DNA from: Alphaproteobacteria bacterium
Lineage (GTDB): Bacteria; Pseudomonadota; Alphaproteobacteria; TMED109
Direction of reading: 5' to 3'
NCBI GenBank assembly: GCA_022819905.1
Contig: JAJEGJ010000064.1
Location: 1-38,707, forward strand
Length of the DNA stretch: 38,707 nt
The notes under the pieces were generated by a model, which saw only the letters and a list, made by a program, of their open reading frames with translations, ran no database searches and was not told where the DNA came from. This document shows, piece by piece, positions 7,215-16,596 of the stretch. Each line of letters begins with the position of its first letter. The first letter of the stretch is position 1. The translations under genes and the position numbers were made by a program.

Positions 7215-7997
7215 ATGAAAATCGCCAGCTGGAACGTGAATTCGATCCGGATTCGGATCGAGCACGTAGCCGACTGGCTGCGCGACGCAGAACCCGACGT
7301 ACTCGCGTTGCAGGAACTGAAGGCCACCAGCGAACAGGTGCCCATCGACGTGCTGGAGGCCTGCGGCTACACCGTGGCAGTGGCGGGCCAGAAAGGCTTC
7401 AATGGTGTTGCGCTGGTGTCCCGCTACCCCCTGGAGGACGTGGTTACCGGGCTTCCCGGCAACGATCGCGACGACGCTGCCCGGTACATTGAGGCGTGGG
7501 TTGACGCGCCCGAAGGGCGCGGCGTTCGGGTGGGATGCATCTACCTTCCGAACGGCAACCCGGTCGAAAGTCCCAAGTTCCCCTACAAGCTGGACTGGAT
7601 GGCGCACTTGCAGGTCCAGGCCCAGCGACTGTTGGAGCTCGAGGAGGCAGTCGTGCTCGCAGGCGACTTCAACGTCTGCCCGACCGACCGCGATCTGGCG
7701 GACCCGGCATCCATGCAGGATGATGCGTTGTGTCGCCCAGAATCACGTGCGCGGTTCCGGAGCCTCCTGCACCTAGGCTACACCGACGCCTACCGGGACC
7801 TGCACCCGGACTCCGAGGAGGTGTACACGTATTGGGACTATGGGCGGGCGTTCGATGACAACCGAGGTCTCAGGATCGATCACCTGCTGCTCTCGCCGCA
7901 GGCGGCCGACCGGCTCGAGACGTGCGACGTCGATATCCGCCCGCGCACACGAAAACGCCCGTCGGATCATGCGCCGATCTGGTGCGTCCTTGCGTGA
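7215..7997 (+). CDS. xth: Exodeoxyribonuclease III (AP endonuclease)
   Basis: This 260-residue enzyme of the exonuclease III / endonuclease-reverse-transcriptase-phosphatase fold repairs abasic sites and removes 3' blocking groups. Visible motifs in order are WNVNSIR with Asn7, LQELK with Glu34, IYLPNGNP, AGDFNVCP, YWDYGRAFDDNRGLRIDHLL and the closing SDHAPI, which carries the catalytic His. All metal and catalytic positions are kept. Length matches E. coli XthA (268). It follows the Fe-S carrier gene by 9 bases. A 116-base spacer separates it from argH. Confidence 0.95.
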   Translation: MKIASWNVNSIRIRIEHVADWLRDAEPDVLALQELKATSEQVPIDVLEACGYTVAVAGQKGFNGVALVSRYPLEDVVTGLPGNDRDDAARYIEAWVDAPEGRGVRVGCIYLPNGNPVESPKFPYKLDWMAHLQVQAQRLLELEEAVVLAGDFNVCPTDRDLADPASMQDDALCRPESRARFRSLLHLGYTDAYRDLHPDSEEVYTYWDYGRAFDDNRGLRIDHLLLSPQAADRLETCDVDIRPRTRKRPSDHAPIWCVLA

Positions 7998-8113
7998 GGG
8001 AATCGCCGCCGTCCAGACAAACGGCCGGGCCGGACGGTCGAAGACGGAGCTTCCGCTGTATTCTCGGGGCAGGCACACGCTGATCGGTGCCCGTTCCCAA
8101 CTCCGGTAATTCC

Positions 8114-9514
8114 ATGACCAACCAGGCTCCCTCCTCGCCCGGAACCATGTGGGGCGGCCGGTTCGATTCGGGACCGGTCGAGCTGATGCAGCGCATCAAC
8201 GCCTCACACCCGTTCGACCGCAAGCTCTGGCAGCAGGACATCCGGCAGTCGCGAGCGCATGCCGAGATGCTCAAGGGCCAGGGATTGATCAGTGCGTCCG
8301 ACCATCAGGCCATCGTCGAGGGCCTGACCCAGGTCGAGGCCGAAATCGCATCCGGAGCCTTCTCCTGGAGCGACGAACTCGAAGACATCCACATGCACGT
8401 GGAACACCGTCTGACGGAAATCGCCGGCCCGGCAGGCAAGCGGCTGCACACCGCGCGTTCGCGGAACGACCAGGTGGCGACCTCCATGCGATTGTGGGTC
8501 CGCGACACGCTCGACCAACTTGATGCTGGCCTGCGCGCCCTGCAATCGGCACTGCTCGATCACGCCGACCGGCACGCCGGCTCGATCATGCCGGGATTCA
8601 CGCATCTGCAGCCGGCCCAACCGGTCACGCTCGGCCACCACCTGCTCGCCTACGTCGAGATGCTGGATCGGGACCGGGGACGGATCCGCGATGCGCGCGA
8701 CCGGCTGAACGAATGTCCACTTGGAGCGGCAGCCTTGGCCGGCACGCCGTTTCCCGTCGACCGCGAGGAAACGGCGCAAGCGCTCGGCTTCCGACAGCCC
8801 ATGCGGAATTCGATCGACGCGGTCTCCGACCGTGACTTCGTGCTGGAAGTCCTGTCGACGGCCGTCATCGCTGCCGTGCACCTTTCGCGCCTGGCCGAGG
8901 AACTGGTGCTGTGGTCCACGCCGGCGTTCGGCTTCGTCTCGCTGCCGGACGCGTTCTCGACCGGATCGTCGATCATGCCGCAGAAGCGGAATCCGGACGC
9001 CGCGGAGCTCGTGCGCGGCAAGTCGGGACGGATTCTCGGTGCGTTCGTGGCCATCGCCACGGTCCTCAAGGCCCTGCCGCTTGCCTACGCAAAGGACCTC
9101 CAGGAGGACAAGGAACCCCTGTTCGACGCGGCCGATGCGCTGGCCGTGTCGGTGGCCGCGCTGACCGGGATGATGGAAGCCTTGTCGTTCAACACCGCCG
9201 CCATGCGAGCGATGGCCGAGGTCGGACATCCCACGGCCACCGATCTGGCAGATTGGCTGGTCAGCAAGGCCGAGATGCCGTTCCGGGACGCCCACGCAGC
9301 CGCCGGACGTGCCGTCAGGCTGGCGGAGGAGCGGAGCTGCCGGCTCGACGAGCTGTCCCTGTCCGATCTTCAGTCGGTGGTTCCCGAAGCGAACGCCGAC
9401 GTGTTCGACGTGCTCGGCATCGAAGCATCGCTGGGCCGCCGCACCAGCGCCGGAGGAGCAGCCCCAGCCCTGGTTCGCTTGGCCGCGGCGGCAGCGCGGG
9501 CGAGGCTCACGTGA
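8114..9514 (+). CDS. argH: Argininosuccinate lyase
   Basis: The last step of arginine synthesis: cleaves argininosuccinate to arginine and fumarate, in the cytoplasm as a homotetramer. The sequence opens with MWGGRFDSG, typical of ArgH. It has [17 protein letters not shown], the [13 protein letters not shown] signature at about residues 282-294 with the catalytic serine, and DLQEDKEP. The length of 466 is normal. ATG 8114 is chosen over an upstream in-frame start because the family begins just after it. The stop overlaps the start of the small lipoprotein gene (GTGA), and lysA follows. Confidence 0.97.
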   Translation: MTNQAPSSPGTMWGGRFDSGPVELMQRINASHPFDRKLWQQDIRQSRAHAEMLKGQGLISASDHQAIVEGLTQVEAEIASGAFSWSDELEDIHMHVEHRLTEIAGPAGKRLHTARSRNDQVATSMRLWVRDTLDQLDAGLRALQSALLDHADRHAGSIMPGFTHLQPAQPVTLGHHLLAYVEMLDRDRGRIRDARDRLNECPLGAAALAGTPFPVDREETAQALGFRQPMRNSIDAVSDRDFVLEVLSTAVIAAVHLSRLAEELVLWSTPAFGFVSLPDAFSTGSSIMPQKRNPDAAELVRGKSGRILGAFVAIATVLKALPLAYAKDLQEDKEPLFDAADALAVSVAALTGMMEALSFNTAAMRAMAEVGHPTATDLADWLVSKAEMPFRDAHAAAGRAVRLAEERSCRLDELSLSDLQSVVPEANADVFDVLGIEASLGRRTSAGGAAPALVRLAAAAARARLT

Positions 9515-9654
9515 CCCGGCTGTCCGCCGTGTTGGGCATCGCCTTGCTGTTGCTGGCCGGTTGCGGCAGAGCCGGCGACCTGGTCCGGCCGCAAGGCAGT
9601 GAGCACGATCCCGCCCCGCCGGGGCTGGAAACCGACCCGCCGTACCAGTTCTGA
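9511..9654 (+). CDS. lptM: Small LptM-type lipoprotein
   Basis: This 47-residue protein starts at GTG 9511, overlapping the argH stop. A hydrophobic stretch ([12 protein letters not shown]) ends in a lipobox with the lipid-attached Cys near residue 18. Next comes GRAGDLVRP, the hallmark of LptM/YifL proteins, which have a Gly-x-x-Gly-x-Leu block right after the Cys. LptM stabilises the LptDE LPS translocon in E. coli. The position between argH and lysA is the usual one in alphaproteobacteria. The rest is a proline-rich tail. It is easily missed because of its size and GTG start. Confidence 0.85.
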   Translation: MTRLSAVLGIALLLLAGCGRAGDLVRPQGSEHDPAPPGLETDPPYQF

Positions 9655-9659
9655 TTTCC

Positions 9660-10943
9660 GTGCATCACTTTCACTACGACGAAGCAGGAATCCTGTGCGC
9701 GGAAGGCGTGCCATTGCCGGATATCGCCCGCGAAGTCGGAACCCCGGTCTATGTCTACGCGGCGGCAACGCTGCGCCGTCATTACGGCGTCTTTCGGGAT
9801 GCGCTCGACGGTCTGGATTCGCTGATCGCGTACTCCCTCAAGGCGAATCCCAACCTGTCGGTATTGCGGCTGCTGGCCGATCTCGGCGCCGGCGCCGACG
9901 TGGTGTCTGGCGGCGAACTGGACCGGGCCCGGCGGGCAGGAATTCCGGGCGAGCGCATCGTGTTTTCCGGGGTGGGCAAGACGGAGAGCGAAATCGGCGA
10001 GGCGGTGGCCGCGGACATCCTCCAGTTCAATGTCGAATCCGACGCCGAACTCGCGGTCATCAATCGCGTTGCCTGCGAGGCCAACCGGCGCGCCCCGATC
10101 GCCTTCCGGGTCAACCCGGACGTGACGGCGGGCGGCCACGAGAAAATCGCCACCGGCCATCGGCACACCAAGTTCGGCGTGCCGATCACGCGGTCGCGTG
10201 AACTCTACGCCAAGGCGCGGGAGATGCCGGGCATCGTCGTGACCGGGATCGACGTGCACATCGGGTCGCAGATCCTTGACGTAGTGCCGTTCCGTTCGGC
10301 GTTTCGTGCGGTTGCCGAGCTCGCGAGTAACCTGCGGGCCGACGGGCACGACATCCGGATCATCGACGTCGGCGGTGGCATCGGCATTCCCTACGGAGAC
10401 CAGCCGGGTCTCGCGCTCGAGACGTACGCCGACACGGTACGCGACACGCTGGGAACGGACACCCGGCTCGTCTTCGAGCCCGGCCGGCTGATTGTCGGCA
10501 ACGCCGGGATGTTGTTGTCCTCCGTGCTCTATATGAAGGAGGACTCCGAGCGCCGATTCGTCATCCTCGATGCCGCCATGAACGATCTCTTGCGTCCCAC
10601 CCTGTACGGTGCCCAGCACCAGCCGGTCGCGGTGACGAAGCCCGGGGCACGGGCCAACCAGCATCCGTGTGACCTGGTAGGGCCAGTCTGCGAATCCGGG
10701 GACGTCTTCGCGGAAGGCGCGCTGATGCCGCCGCTTGCACCCGGTGACCTGGTGGCATTCAGCACCGCCGGTGCCTACGGAGCCGTCATGGCGTCCGAGT
10801 ACAATTCCCGTCCGCTCGTCCCCGAGGTCATGGTTTCCGGTAACCGTTTCGGGATCATCCGCAGGCGTCCCACCCGCGAGGAATCACTGTCGCTCGAGGT
10901 CCTGTTCAGCGCCGAGCCCGCCACAGCCGATTGCAGTCCATGA
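9660..10943 (+). CDS. lysA: Diaminopimelate decarboxylase
   Basis: A PLP-dependent enzyme converting meso-diaminopimelate to L-lysine. Fold-type III features are visible: the PLP lysine Lys61 in YSLKANPN, the HIGSQ motif, the GGGIG phosphate loop and EPGRLIVGNAG. A catalytic Cys lies in VGPVCESGD near the C-terminus, and SAGAYG-like TAGAYGAVMASEYN follows. The length of 427 is normal. The GTG start at 9660 lies 5 bases after the lptM stop. Its end overlaps the next gene by the ATGA arrangement, so argH-lptM-lysA-TIGR02302 looks like one transcription unit. Confidence 0.97.
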   Translation: MHHFHYDEAGILCAEGVPLPDIAREVGTPVYVYAAATLRRHYGVFRDALDGLDSLIAYSLKANPNLSVLRLLADLGAGADVVSGGELDRARRAGIPGERIVFSGVGKTESEIGEAVAADILQFNVESDAELAVINRVACEANRRAPIAFRVNPDVTAGGHEKIATGHRHTKFGVPITRSRELYAKAREMPGIVVTGIDVHIGSQILDVVPFRSAFRAVAELASNLRADGHDIRIIDVGGGIGIPYGDQPGLALETYADTVRDTLGTDTRLVFEPGRLIVGNAGMLLSSVLYMKEDSERRFVILDAAMNDLLRPTLYGAQHQPVAVTKPGARANQHPCDLVGPVCESGDVFAEGALMPPLAPGDLVAFSTAGAYGAVMASEYNSRPLVPEVMVSGNRFGIIRRRPTREESLSLEVLFSAEPATADCSP

Positions 10944-13381
10944 ACCAGCTCTCCACCCTGCCCGGCAGCATTGCCTTTCGCGTTGCCGTGTCGCGGGCCC
11001 TGCTCTGGATCGAACGTGCCGTACCGGCCTTCCTGCCGGCGGCGCTGGTCGTTGCCGCGTTCATCGTCCTCAGCCTGTTCGGGTTGTGGACCGCGCTTCC
11101 GGGCTGGCTCCACCTGCTGCTGCTGATCGTGTTTGCCGCCGGTCTGCTGTTGGCAGTCGGACGCGCGATCCTTGGCCTGCGCTATCCGAGCCCAGCGGAG
11201 GGCATCCGAAGGCTGGAACGCACGAACAATGCGCCGCACCGGCCCGTGACGACGCTGGTCGACCCGCCGGCCGCGTTGATCGATTCGGCCCGAAGAGCGT
11301 GGTCCCTGCACCTCGAGCGCACCCTCATCCGGGCCCGACGGCTCCGGCTCCGCCGTCCTCGGCAGTTGTTTGTGCGCGGTGACCCGCTGGCCCTGCGCTG
11401 GGCCCTCTCAATCCTTCTCGTTGCCGGATTCGCCGCCTTCGGCAACAAGACGGCGGCGCGCGTGGCCGACGCGTTCCAACCGAACTTCTCCAGCCCCAGC
11501 ACCGTGCCCGGAACGCTGACCGCCTGGGTGGCGCCACCGGGCTACACCGCCTTGCCGTCCATACCACTCGAAGCCGGGCCCAGCGGCGTCGACGGCACCG
11601 TTGTCGAAGTACCGGACGGCAGCGTGCTCCTGGTCCGCGTGCACGGCGGATCGGGAGAATCCGAAGCGGAGATAGCTGCCGGGGCCCAGCTCTCCTTTGT
11701 CCAGCTGGATGCCGCCAACGCCGCGCTCGAGGTGCCGATCGACGAAGGCGGCCCGGTAACGATCCGCCAGGGATCAGAGATCCTGGCCCACTGGGTGTTC
11801 GAGGTCAGCCCCGACGAAGCGCCGGAGGCCCGGTTCGCCCACCCGCCATCCGGAACGGCGCGCGGCTCGCTGCAGCTCGACGTCGCGGCCAGTGACGACT
11901 ACGGGGTCCGGTCGCTGGAGACGGTGATCCGCTGGCACGGAGAGGAAGCCGTCGCCGCCGAGGGACCCATCCGGCTCGAACTCCCCGTCTCCTCGCGGCG
12001 CACCCGCGAGATCGAGCATGTCACCTATCACGACCTCGCGTCGCATATCTGGGCCGGCGAACCGGTGCAGATGGAACTTGCCGCCACCGACGCGCGTGGC
12101 CAGACTGGTACCGATACCGTCGAGACCAGGCTTCCCGCGCGCCGTTTCGACCACCCGATCGCTGCCACGATCATCACGGAACGCAAGAAATTCGCGTTTG
12201 AACAGGCGCCTCCACGGCTCGTTGGTCACAATCTGAAAGCGCTGGCCACCGCCGGCGCCACCTACGGCGATGTGCCCCGGGTTCGCGACGCGCTCGTCGA
12301 GGCCGCCGCCCTGATGTCCGCGGAGCCCGCGCCGGAAACGCGCCGACGTGCCATCGACCTCCTGTGGGAGGCGGCGGTCTGGGTTGAAGAAGGAACCTTC
12401 GCCCAAGCGGATGCAGCGTTCCGGGATGCCCAGGACCAGCTCGCCGAGGCCTTGCGGCAGGACAGCCGGCCCGAGGCGCTCGAGCAGTTGCTCTCCGACC
12501 TCGGCGAGAACCTGATGGACTATCTCGAGGAAATGGAAGAGGCCTTCCCGCCACCGGACCAAGACGAGGATTCAGGGGCTTCGGTACCGGGCGGCTTCGA
12601 TGCGGACCAGAGTGCCACGCGCCGTGAACTTCAGAACAAGGTGGATGAAATCGTGGACCTCGCCACGACCGGGGCCCCGGAAGAAGCGGAAGACGCCCTC
12701 GATGACCTGCGCGACATCACCGAGAACATGGAACGCGCCGGCGAGCGGATGCTCGCCGAGTCGGACCAGCGACTCGACCAGCGGCAGGCGATGATGCAGC
12801 AGATGCAGGAGATGATGGAGCAGCAGGAACAGCTGATGGAGCAGAGCTTCTATCAGTCAGCCCGGGCCGGTGTCGCCGATCAGAAGTCGCCGGGATCAGG
12901 GAGTTTTGACCCTCCGGAAGACCGCCAGAACCGGCTCCGCCGGGAACTCGGCGAGATGATGCGGCGGCTCGGAGAAGAAGGTGAGGAGATCCCGTCCGAA
13001 CTGGGTGAAGCCGAACAGGCGATGCGGCAAGCTGCTCAGGAATTGCAGCGCAGTCGGCCGGGGCAGGCCTCCGAAGCCCAGGGGAAAGCGATCGATCTTC
13101 TCCGTCTGGGGTACGAACAGGTCCGGCCCATGCCGGGCGGACTGGGCCCCAGCCAGGTAGCCGGCGAGCGGCCGGGCGAACACAACCGACAGTCGCGCGA
13201 CCCGCTCGGACGCGTGCCGCCCGGCGACGGTGCTTCCCCCACCGGCGACGTGGGCATCCCGAAGAAGCTCGAACGGCGCCGGGCGCGCGAGATCGTCGAG
13301 GAACTCCGGTTACGCGCTGGCGACGCCACCCGGCCGGAACTCGACCGGGACTATGCGACGCGACTCCTCGACTGGTATTGA
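10940..13381 (+). CDS. TIGR02302/DUF4175-type membrane-anchored protein
   Basis: This protein has about 813 residues. Two hydrophobic helices near the N-terminus (about residues 28-48 and 52-72) anchor it. A short basic region and another hydrophobic segment near residue 150 follow. A large extracytoplasmic part then begins with beta-rich repeats (VPDGSVLLVRVHGGSGE). The last third is helical and very rich in Gln, Glu and Met (MMQQMQEMMEQQEQLMEQ), then a proline/glycine-rich tail. This layout and the place right after lysA match the alphaproteobacterial family TIGR02302, whose function is unknown. The start at ATG 10940 overlaps the lysA stop. Confidence 0.85.
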   Translation: MNQLSTLPGSIAFRVAVSRALLWIERAVPAFLPAALVVAAFIVLSLFGLWTALPGWLHLLLLIVFAAGLLLAVGRAILGLRYPSPAEGIRRLERTNNAPHRPVTTLVDPPAALIDSARRAWSLHLERTLIRARRLRLRRPRQLFVRGDPLALRWALSILLVAGFAAFGNKTAARVADAFQPNFSSPSTVPGTLTAWVAPPGYTALPSIPLEAGPSGVDGTVVEVPDGSVLLVRVHGGSGESEAEIAAGAQLSFVQLDAANAALEVPIDEGGPVTIRQGSEILAHWVFEVSPDEAPEARFAHPPSGTARGSLQLDVAASDDYGVRSLETVIRWHGEEAVAAEGPIRLELPVSSRRTREIEHVTYHDLASHIWAGEPVQMELAATDARGQTGTDTVETRLPARRFDHPIAATIITERKKFAFEQAPPRLVGHNLKALATAGATYGDVPRVRDALVEAAALMSAEPAPETRRRAIDLLWEAAVWVEEGTFAQADAAFRDAQDQLAEALRQDSRPEALEQLLSDLGENLMDYLEEMEEAFPPPDQDEDSGASVPGGFDADQSATRRELQNKVDEIVDLATTGAPEEAEDALDDLRDITENMERAGERMLAESDQRLDQRQAMMQQMQEMMEQQEQLMEQSFYQSARAGVADQKSPGSGSFDPPEDRQNRLRRELGEMMRRLGEEGEEIPSELGEAEQAMRQAAQELQRSRPGQASEAQGKAIDLLRLGYEQVRPMPGGLGPSQVAGERPGEHNRQSRDPLGRVPPGDGASPTGDVGIPKKLERRRAREIVEELRLRAGDATRPELDRDYATRLLDWY

Positions 13382-13433
13382 GTTCCAACGCAGCTAATCC
13401 GGCCACACGGACGCCACCGGCCGGACACGGCGG

Positions 13434-14573
13434 CTACGCGGAGCGATCCTCGTCGAATGCGCGGGGACTGCTGCCGTGCGGGAACAGCCGCGTGACGTGC
13501 CCCATCTTTCGACCGGGCCGGCTGATCTTCTTGCCATAGAGATGCAGGCGGACGCTGCCGTCCCCCAGATAGCGGCTCCAGGCATCCACGTCGTTTCCGA
13601 TCATGTTCTCCATTACCGCATCGTGCAGCCGGTCCACGCTCCCCAGCGGGAGTCCGCAGCACACCCGGACCTGCTGCTCGAACTGACTGGTCTCCGCCGC
13701 ATCGATCGTCCAGTGTCCGGAGTTGTGCGGACGCGGGGCGATTTCGTTGACGACAACGCCGCCGTCCGCCAGCACGAACATCTCCACGGCGAGCACGCCG
13801 ACGCAGTCCAGTTCGCGGACCACCGTACGGGCCGCCGAAACCGCGGTGTCCGCCGTGGACTGGGAAATCTTCGCCGGCACGATAGACGTCCGAAGGATGC
13901 CACCGGCATGCCGGTTCTCAGCCGGCTCGTACGCTGCTTCCTCCCCGTCCTGCGAACGGGCGATGATCACCGACACCTCACACGCGAAGTCGATCCAGCG
14001 CTCCAGGACGACTGGTACGTGCCCCAGGCGTTCCCAGGCCGCCGATAGGTCGTGCGCTGACTTGACCCGCACTTGGCCTTTTCCGTCGTAGCCTTCCCGG
14101 CGGGTCTTGAGAACCGCCGGAAATCCAACCTCCGTCGCGAGCTGAAGTTCCTCAGGGGTCTCGATTCCCCGGTACGGTGCAACCGGTAAGTCTGCCTTCG
14201 AGAGGAAGTTCTTTTCGGCGAGTCGGTCTTGCGCGATTGCGAGCACGTTGGGGCCCGGACGGACCGCGACCCGTTCGGCAACGACCTTGGCTGCGGCGAG
14301 GGGGACGTTCTCAAACTCGTACGTGACGACCTGAACGGAGTTGGCAAAGCGCTCGAGGGCGGCCTGGTCAGAAAACGAGGCGACAGTGACGGCGGCCGCA
14401 ACCTCTCCCGCCGGTGTGTGCTGCTGGTCAGTGAATACGTGCGTGCGGTACCCCATGCGGGCGGCAGCCATGGCCATCATCCGGCCGAGCTGCCCGCCGC
14501 CCAAGAGGCCGAGGGTTGAACCCGGCGGCCAGTGGAGTTCCGGAACTGAGGAGAAGCGGAGTGGCCGATTCAC
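13434..14573 (-). CDS. purK: N5-carboxyaminoimidazole ribonucleotide synthase
   Basis: This ATP-grasp enzyme of purine synthesis carboxylates AIR to N5-CAIR using bicarbonate and ATP. At 379 residues it is normal length. It has [17 protein letters not shown] near residue 20, the ATP-grasp stretch [25 protein letters not shown], and [16 protein letters not shown], all diagnostic. Its ATG overlaps the purE stop (ATGA at 14570-14573). The order is ydcH, purE, purK, all leftward. It converges with the TIGR02302-type gene across about 50 bases that hold a small CCGGCC/GGCCGG repeat. Confidence 0.97.
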   Translation of the reverse strand: MNRPLRFSSVPELHWPPGSTLGLLGGGQLGRMMAMAAARMGYRTHVFTDQQHTPAGEVAAAVTVASFSDQAALERFANSVQVVTYEFENVPLAAAKVVAERVAVRPGPNVLAIAQDRLAEKNFLSKADLPVAPYRGIETPEELQLATEVGFPAVLKTRREGYDGKGQVRVKSAHDLSAAWERLGHVPVVLERWIDFACEVSVIIARSQDGEEAAYEPAENRHAGGILRTSIVPAKISQSTADTAVSAARTVVRELDCVGVLAVEMFVLADGGVVVNEIAPRPHNSGHWTIDAAETSQFEQQVRVCCGLPLGSVDRLHDAVMENMIGNDVDAWSRYLGDGSVRLHLYGKKISRPGRKMGHVTRLFPHGSSPRAFDEDRSA

Positions 14574-15070
14574 GCCCCGTCGTCCGGCTCGTGCGCCACG
14601 TTCTCGGTCTGAGTTTTCCGCCAGGCCCGAAGCTTTTCTTCCAGTTCCGCGTCGGTGCCGCTGAGGACGGCGACCGCAAGCAGGGCGGCGTTGATGGCAC
14701 CAGCCTTGCCGACGGCCAGTGTCCCGACCGGTATTCCCGCCGGCATCTGGACGATCGAGAGCAAGCTGTCGACACCGTCGCCGAAAGCCGTCGGAATGGG
14801 AACGGCAAACACCGGGACCGTCGTCATCGCCGCTGTCATGCCGGGCAAGTGCGCCGCCCCGCCGGCGCCGGCGATCACGACTGCGAGACCGCGGTCACGC
14901 GCCGTGCGGGCGTATTCATAGAGACGTTCCGGAGTGCGATGCGCGGAAATGATCCGCCGCTCGTGCGGAACGCCAAACTTCTCCAGCAGTTCTGCAGCGT
15001 GCTGCAGTATGGGCCAGTCGGACTGGCTGCCCATGATGACCCCGACCTTGGGAGGCTGCCCGCCAGCCAT
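14570..15070 (-). CDS. purE: N5-carboxyaminoimidazole ribonucleotide mutase
   Basis: Class I PurE, 166 residues, rearranges N5-CAIR to CAIR, the step after PurK. Visible motifs are [14 protein letters not shown] at residues 9-22, the [10 protein letters not shown] loop with the catalytic His, and [11 protein letters not shown]. The presence of PurK beside it agrees with the class I mutase route. AAGGA lies just before the ATG (GGAAGGACTATG). It is coupled to purK by a 4-base overlap and lies 77 bases after the DUF465 gene. Confidence 0.97.
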   Translation of the reverse strand: MAGGQPPKVGVIMGSQSDWPILQHAAELLEKFGVPHERRIISAHRTPERLYEYARTARDRGLAVVIAGAGGAAHLPGMTAAMTTVPVFAVPIPTAFGDGVDSLLSIVQMPAGIPVGTLAVGKAGAINAALLAVAVLSGTDAELEEKLRAWRKTQTENVAHEPDDGA

Positions 15071-15147
15071 AGTCCTTCCCTTCTAACCACCGTCATCCGG
15101 GAGCGTCACGAGCGGACCCCCCGTGAAGCAGTCAACCGTCAACAGCC

Positions 15148-15345
15148 TCAGGCGATGATGTCTGGAGGCGTACGTTCGAAGGCCGCAATCCGATCCATAA
15201 CATTGCGTTTTTCTTCCCGCAATCGCCGTATCTTGGCGAAATCGCTGATCGCGCCCCTCGATTGTTCCGTAATCAGGCGATCGAGTTCTTCGGATCGCTC
15301 GCGCAGCGCAGCCAACTCGTCTGCATGATCTGTACTGCTGCTCAT
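15148..15345 (-). CDS. DUF465 / YdcH-family small coiled-coil protein
   Basis: This protein has 65 residues, nearly all helical and charged. The core ISDFAKIRRLREEKRNVMDRIAAFE is the conserved second half of DUF465 proteins, which form short helical hairpins. GGGAG lies 9 bases before ATG 15345, which sets the start. Function is unknown in the family. Placement directly before purE-purK is a common arrangement in alphaproteobacteria, so it is probably cotranscribed with them. It is divergent from pyrD. Confidence 0.85.
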   Translation of the reverse strand: MSSSTDHADELAALRERSEELDRLITEQSRGAISDFAKIRRLREEKRNVMDRIAAFERTPPDIIA

Positions 15346-15504
15346 ACGCTTCGTCTCCCTTTGCAGGGCTCGGCAAATTGTATACCAGAGCGTCGGGCTC
15401 CGGTTTGCGATCCCGCCGTGAATCCATGCTATGCAGGGAAACGTGCCGGGCCCGGGGGCGGTTGAACAGCCGATGGCAGTAATTCGCGGCGGGACAGTGG
15501 AATC

Positions 15505-16596
15505 GTGACGTACATCGAATCGCTGGCTGCACCGTTCCTGCGAACGCTCGGACCTGAAGCCGCGCACCACTTGGCGCTTCGGGCACTGGAAGCCGGGATG
15601 GTCAGCCCTTCCGGCATGGAGCCGGACGCCGTGCTGGCCAACGAGGTTGCTGGAATTCCCTTCCCGTCACCCCTCGGACTGGCCGCCGGCTTCGACAAGG
15701 ACGCACGGGCAGTTCCGGCGCTGGGACGGATCGGGTTCGGACACGTCGAAGTCGGTACCGTCACGCCGAAGCCCCAGCCCGGCAATCCGCGCCCGAGGAT
15801 CTTTCGGTTGCGGGCACAGGAAGCGATGATTAATCGGCTCGGATTCCCTAGCGAGGGGTTGGATGCGATCGCCGCGCGCCTCGCCAGGCGCCCCGAGGAC
15901 CTGATTGTTGGGGCCAACGTCGGCTGCAACCGGGTAACCGCAGATCCGATCGCCGACATTGTCGAAGGCATCAATCGATTGGGGGGATTGATCGACTACT
16001 GCTGCGTCAACGTGTCATCGCCCAACACTCCCGGGCTGCGCGACCTCCAGACAGGATCAGCTCTGGACCAGCTGCTCCGGCGAATCCGCCAGGCCAGAGA
16101 TGATGTTGTTGGGAAGACCGGCTGCCCGCTCCCGTTGTTCCTGAAGATCGCGCCGGATCTGACCGCGCCACAGGTACGCGATCTGGCCGACCGGCTCGTC
16201 CGCCAGCCGGTCGACGCGCTGGCGGTGTCCAATACCACCGTCGCGCGGCCGGCGACGCTGACGGGTCGGCACCGGGCGGAGACTGGCGGCCTCAGCGGGC
16301 CGCCGCTGTTCGAACCCTCGACGCGACTTCTGGCGACACTGCACCAGTCGCTACCCCGATCCATCAGTCTCGTGGGCGTCGGGGGGATTGCCAGCGCCGC
16401 CGACGCCTGGCGGAAGATCGAGGCCGGGGCAAGTCTGGTCCAGCTCTATACGGCCTTCGTTTACCAGGGAACCGAACTGATCAATCGCATCCACAGAGGA
16501 TTGGCCGAGTTCGTCAGGGAGTCCGGTTCGCGATCATTGGCCGCAGCCGTCGGCACCCGCTCGGAAGAGATCAGCGAGACCCAAGCGAATGCCTGA
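15505..16596 (+). CDS. pyrD: Dihydroorotate dehydrogenase (quinone), class 2
   Basis: A membrane-associated FMN enzyme of pyrimidine synthesis that oxidises dihydroorotate and passes electrons to ubiquinone. At 363 residues it has the extra N-terminal helices of class 2 (YIESLAAPFLRTLGPEAAHHLALRA, split by the membrane-contact region). FMN and substrate motifs follow: GLAAGFDKD, INRLGFPSEG, VNVSSPNTPGLRDLQ with the catalytic Ser, LKIAPDLT, SNTT, VGVGGIASA and LYTAFVYQG. The start is GTG 15505. The last 8 bases overlap the next gene. Confidence 0.96.
   Translation: MTYIESLAAPFLRTLGPEAAHHLALRALEAGMVSPSGMEPDAVLANEVAGIPFPSPLGLAAGFDKDARAVPALGRIGFGHVEVGTVTPKPQPGNPRPRIFRLRAQEAMINRLGFPSEGLDAIAARLARRPEDLIVGANVGCNRVTADPIADIVEGINRLGGLIDYCCVNVSSPNTPGLRDLQTGSALDQLLRRIRQARDDVVGKTGCPLPLFLKIAPDLTAPQVRDLADRLVRQPVDALAVSNTTVARPATLTGRHRAETGGLSGPPLFEPSTRLLATLHQSLPRSISLVGVGGIASAADAWRKIEAGASLVQLYTAFVYQGTELINRIHRGLAEFVRESGSRSLAAAVGTRSEEISETQANA

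Noticed and set aside
8204-9295. Long minus-strand open frame (363 codons) opposite argH
   Set aside because: It lies wholly inside argH, has no family motif, is rich in Arg/His/Gly, and is explained by high-GC codon bias of the real gene.
9507-10664. Minus-strand open frame of 385 codons opposite lysA
   Set aside because: Mirror of a clear lysA; no recognisable domain or ribosome-binding site.
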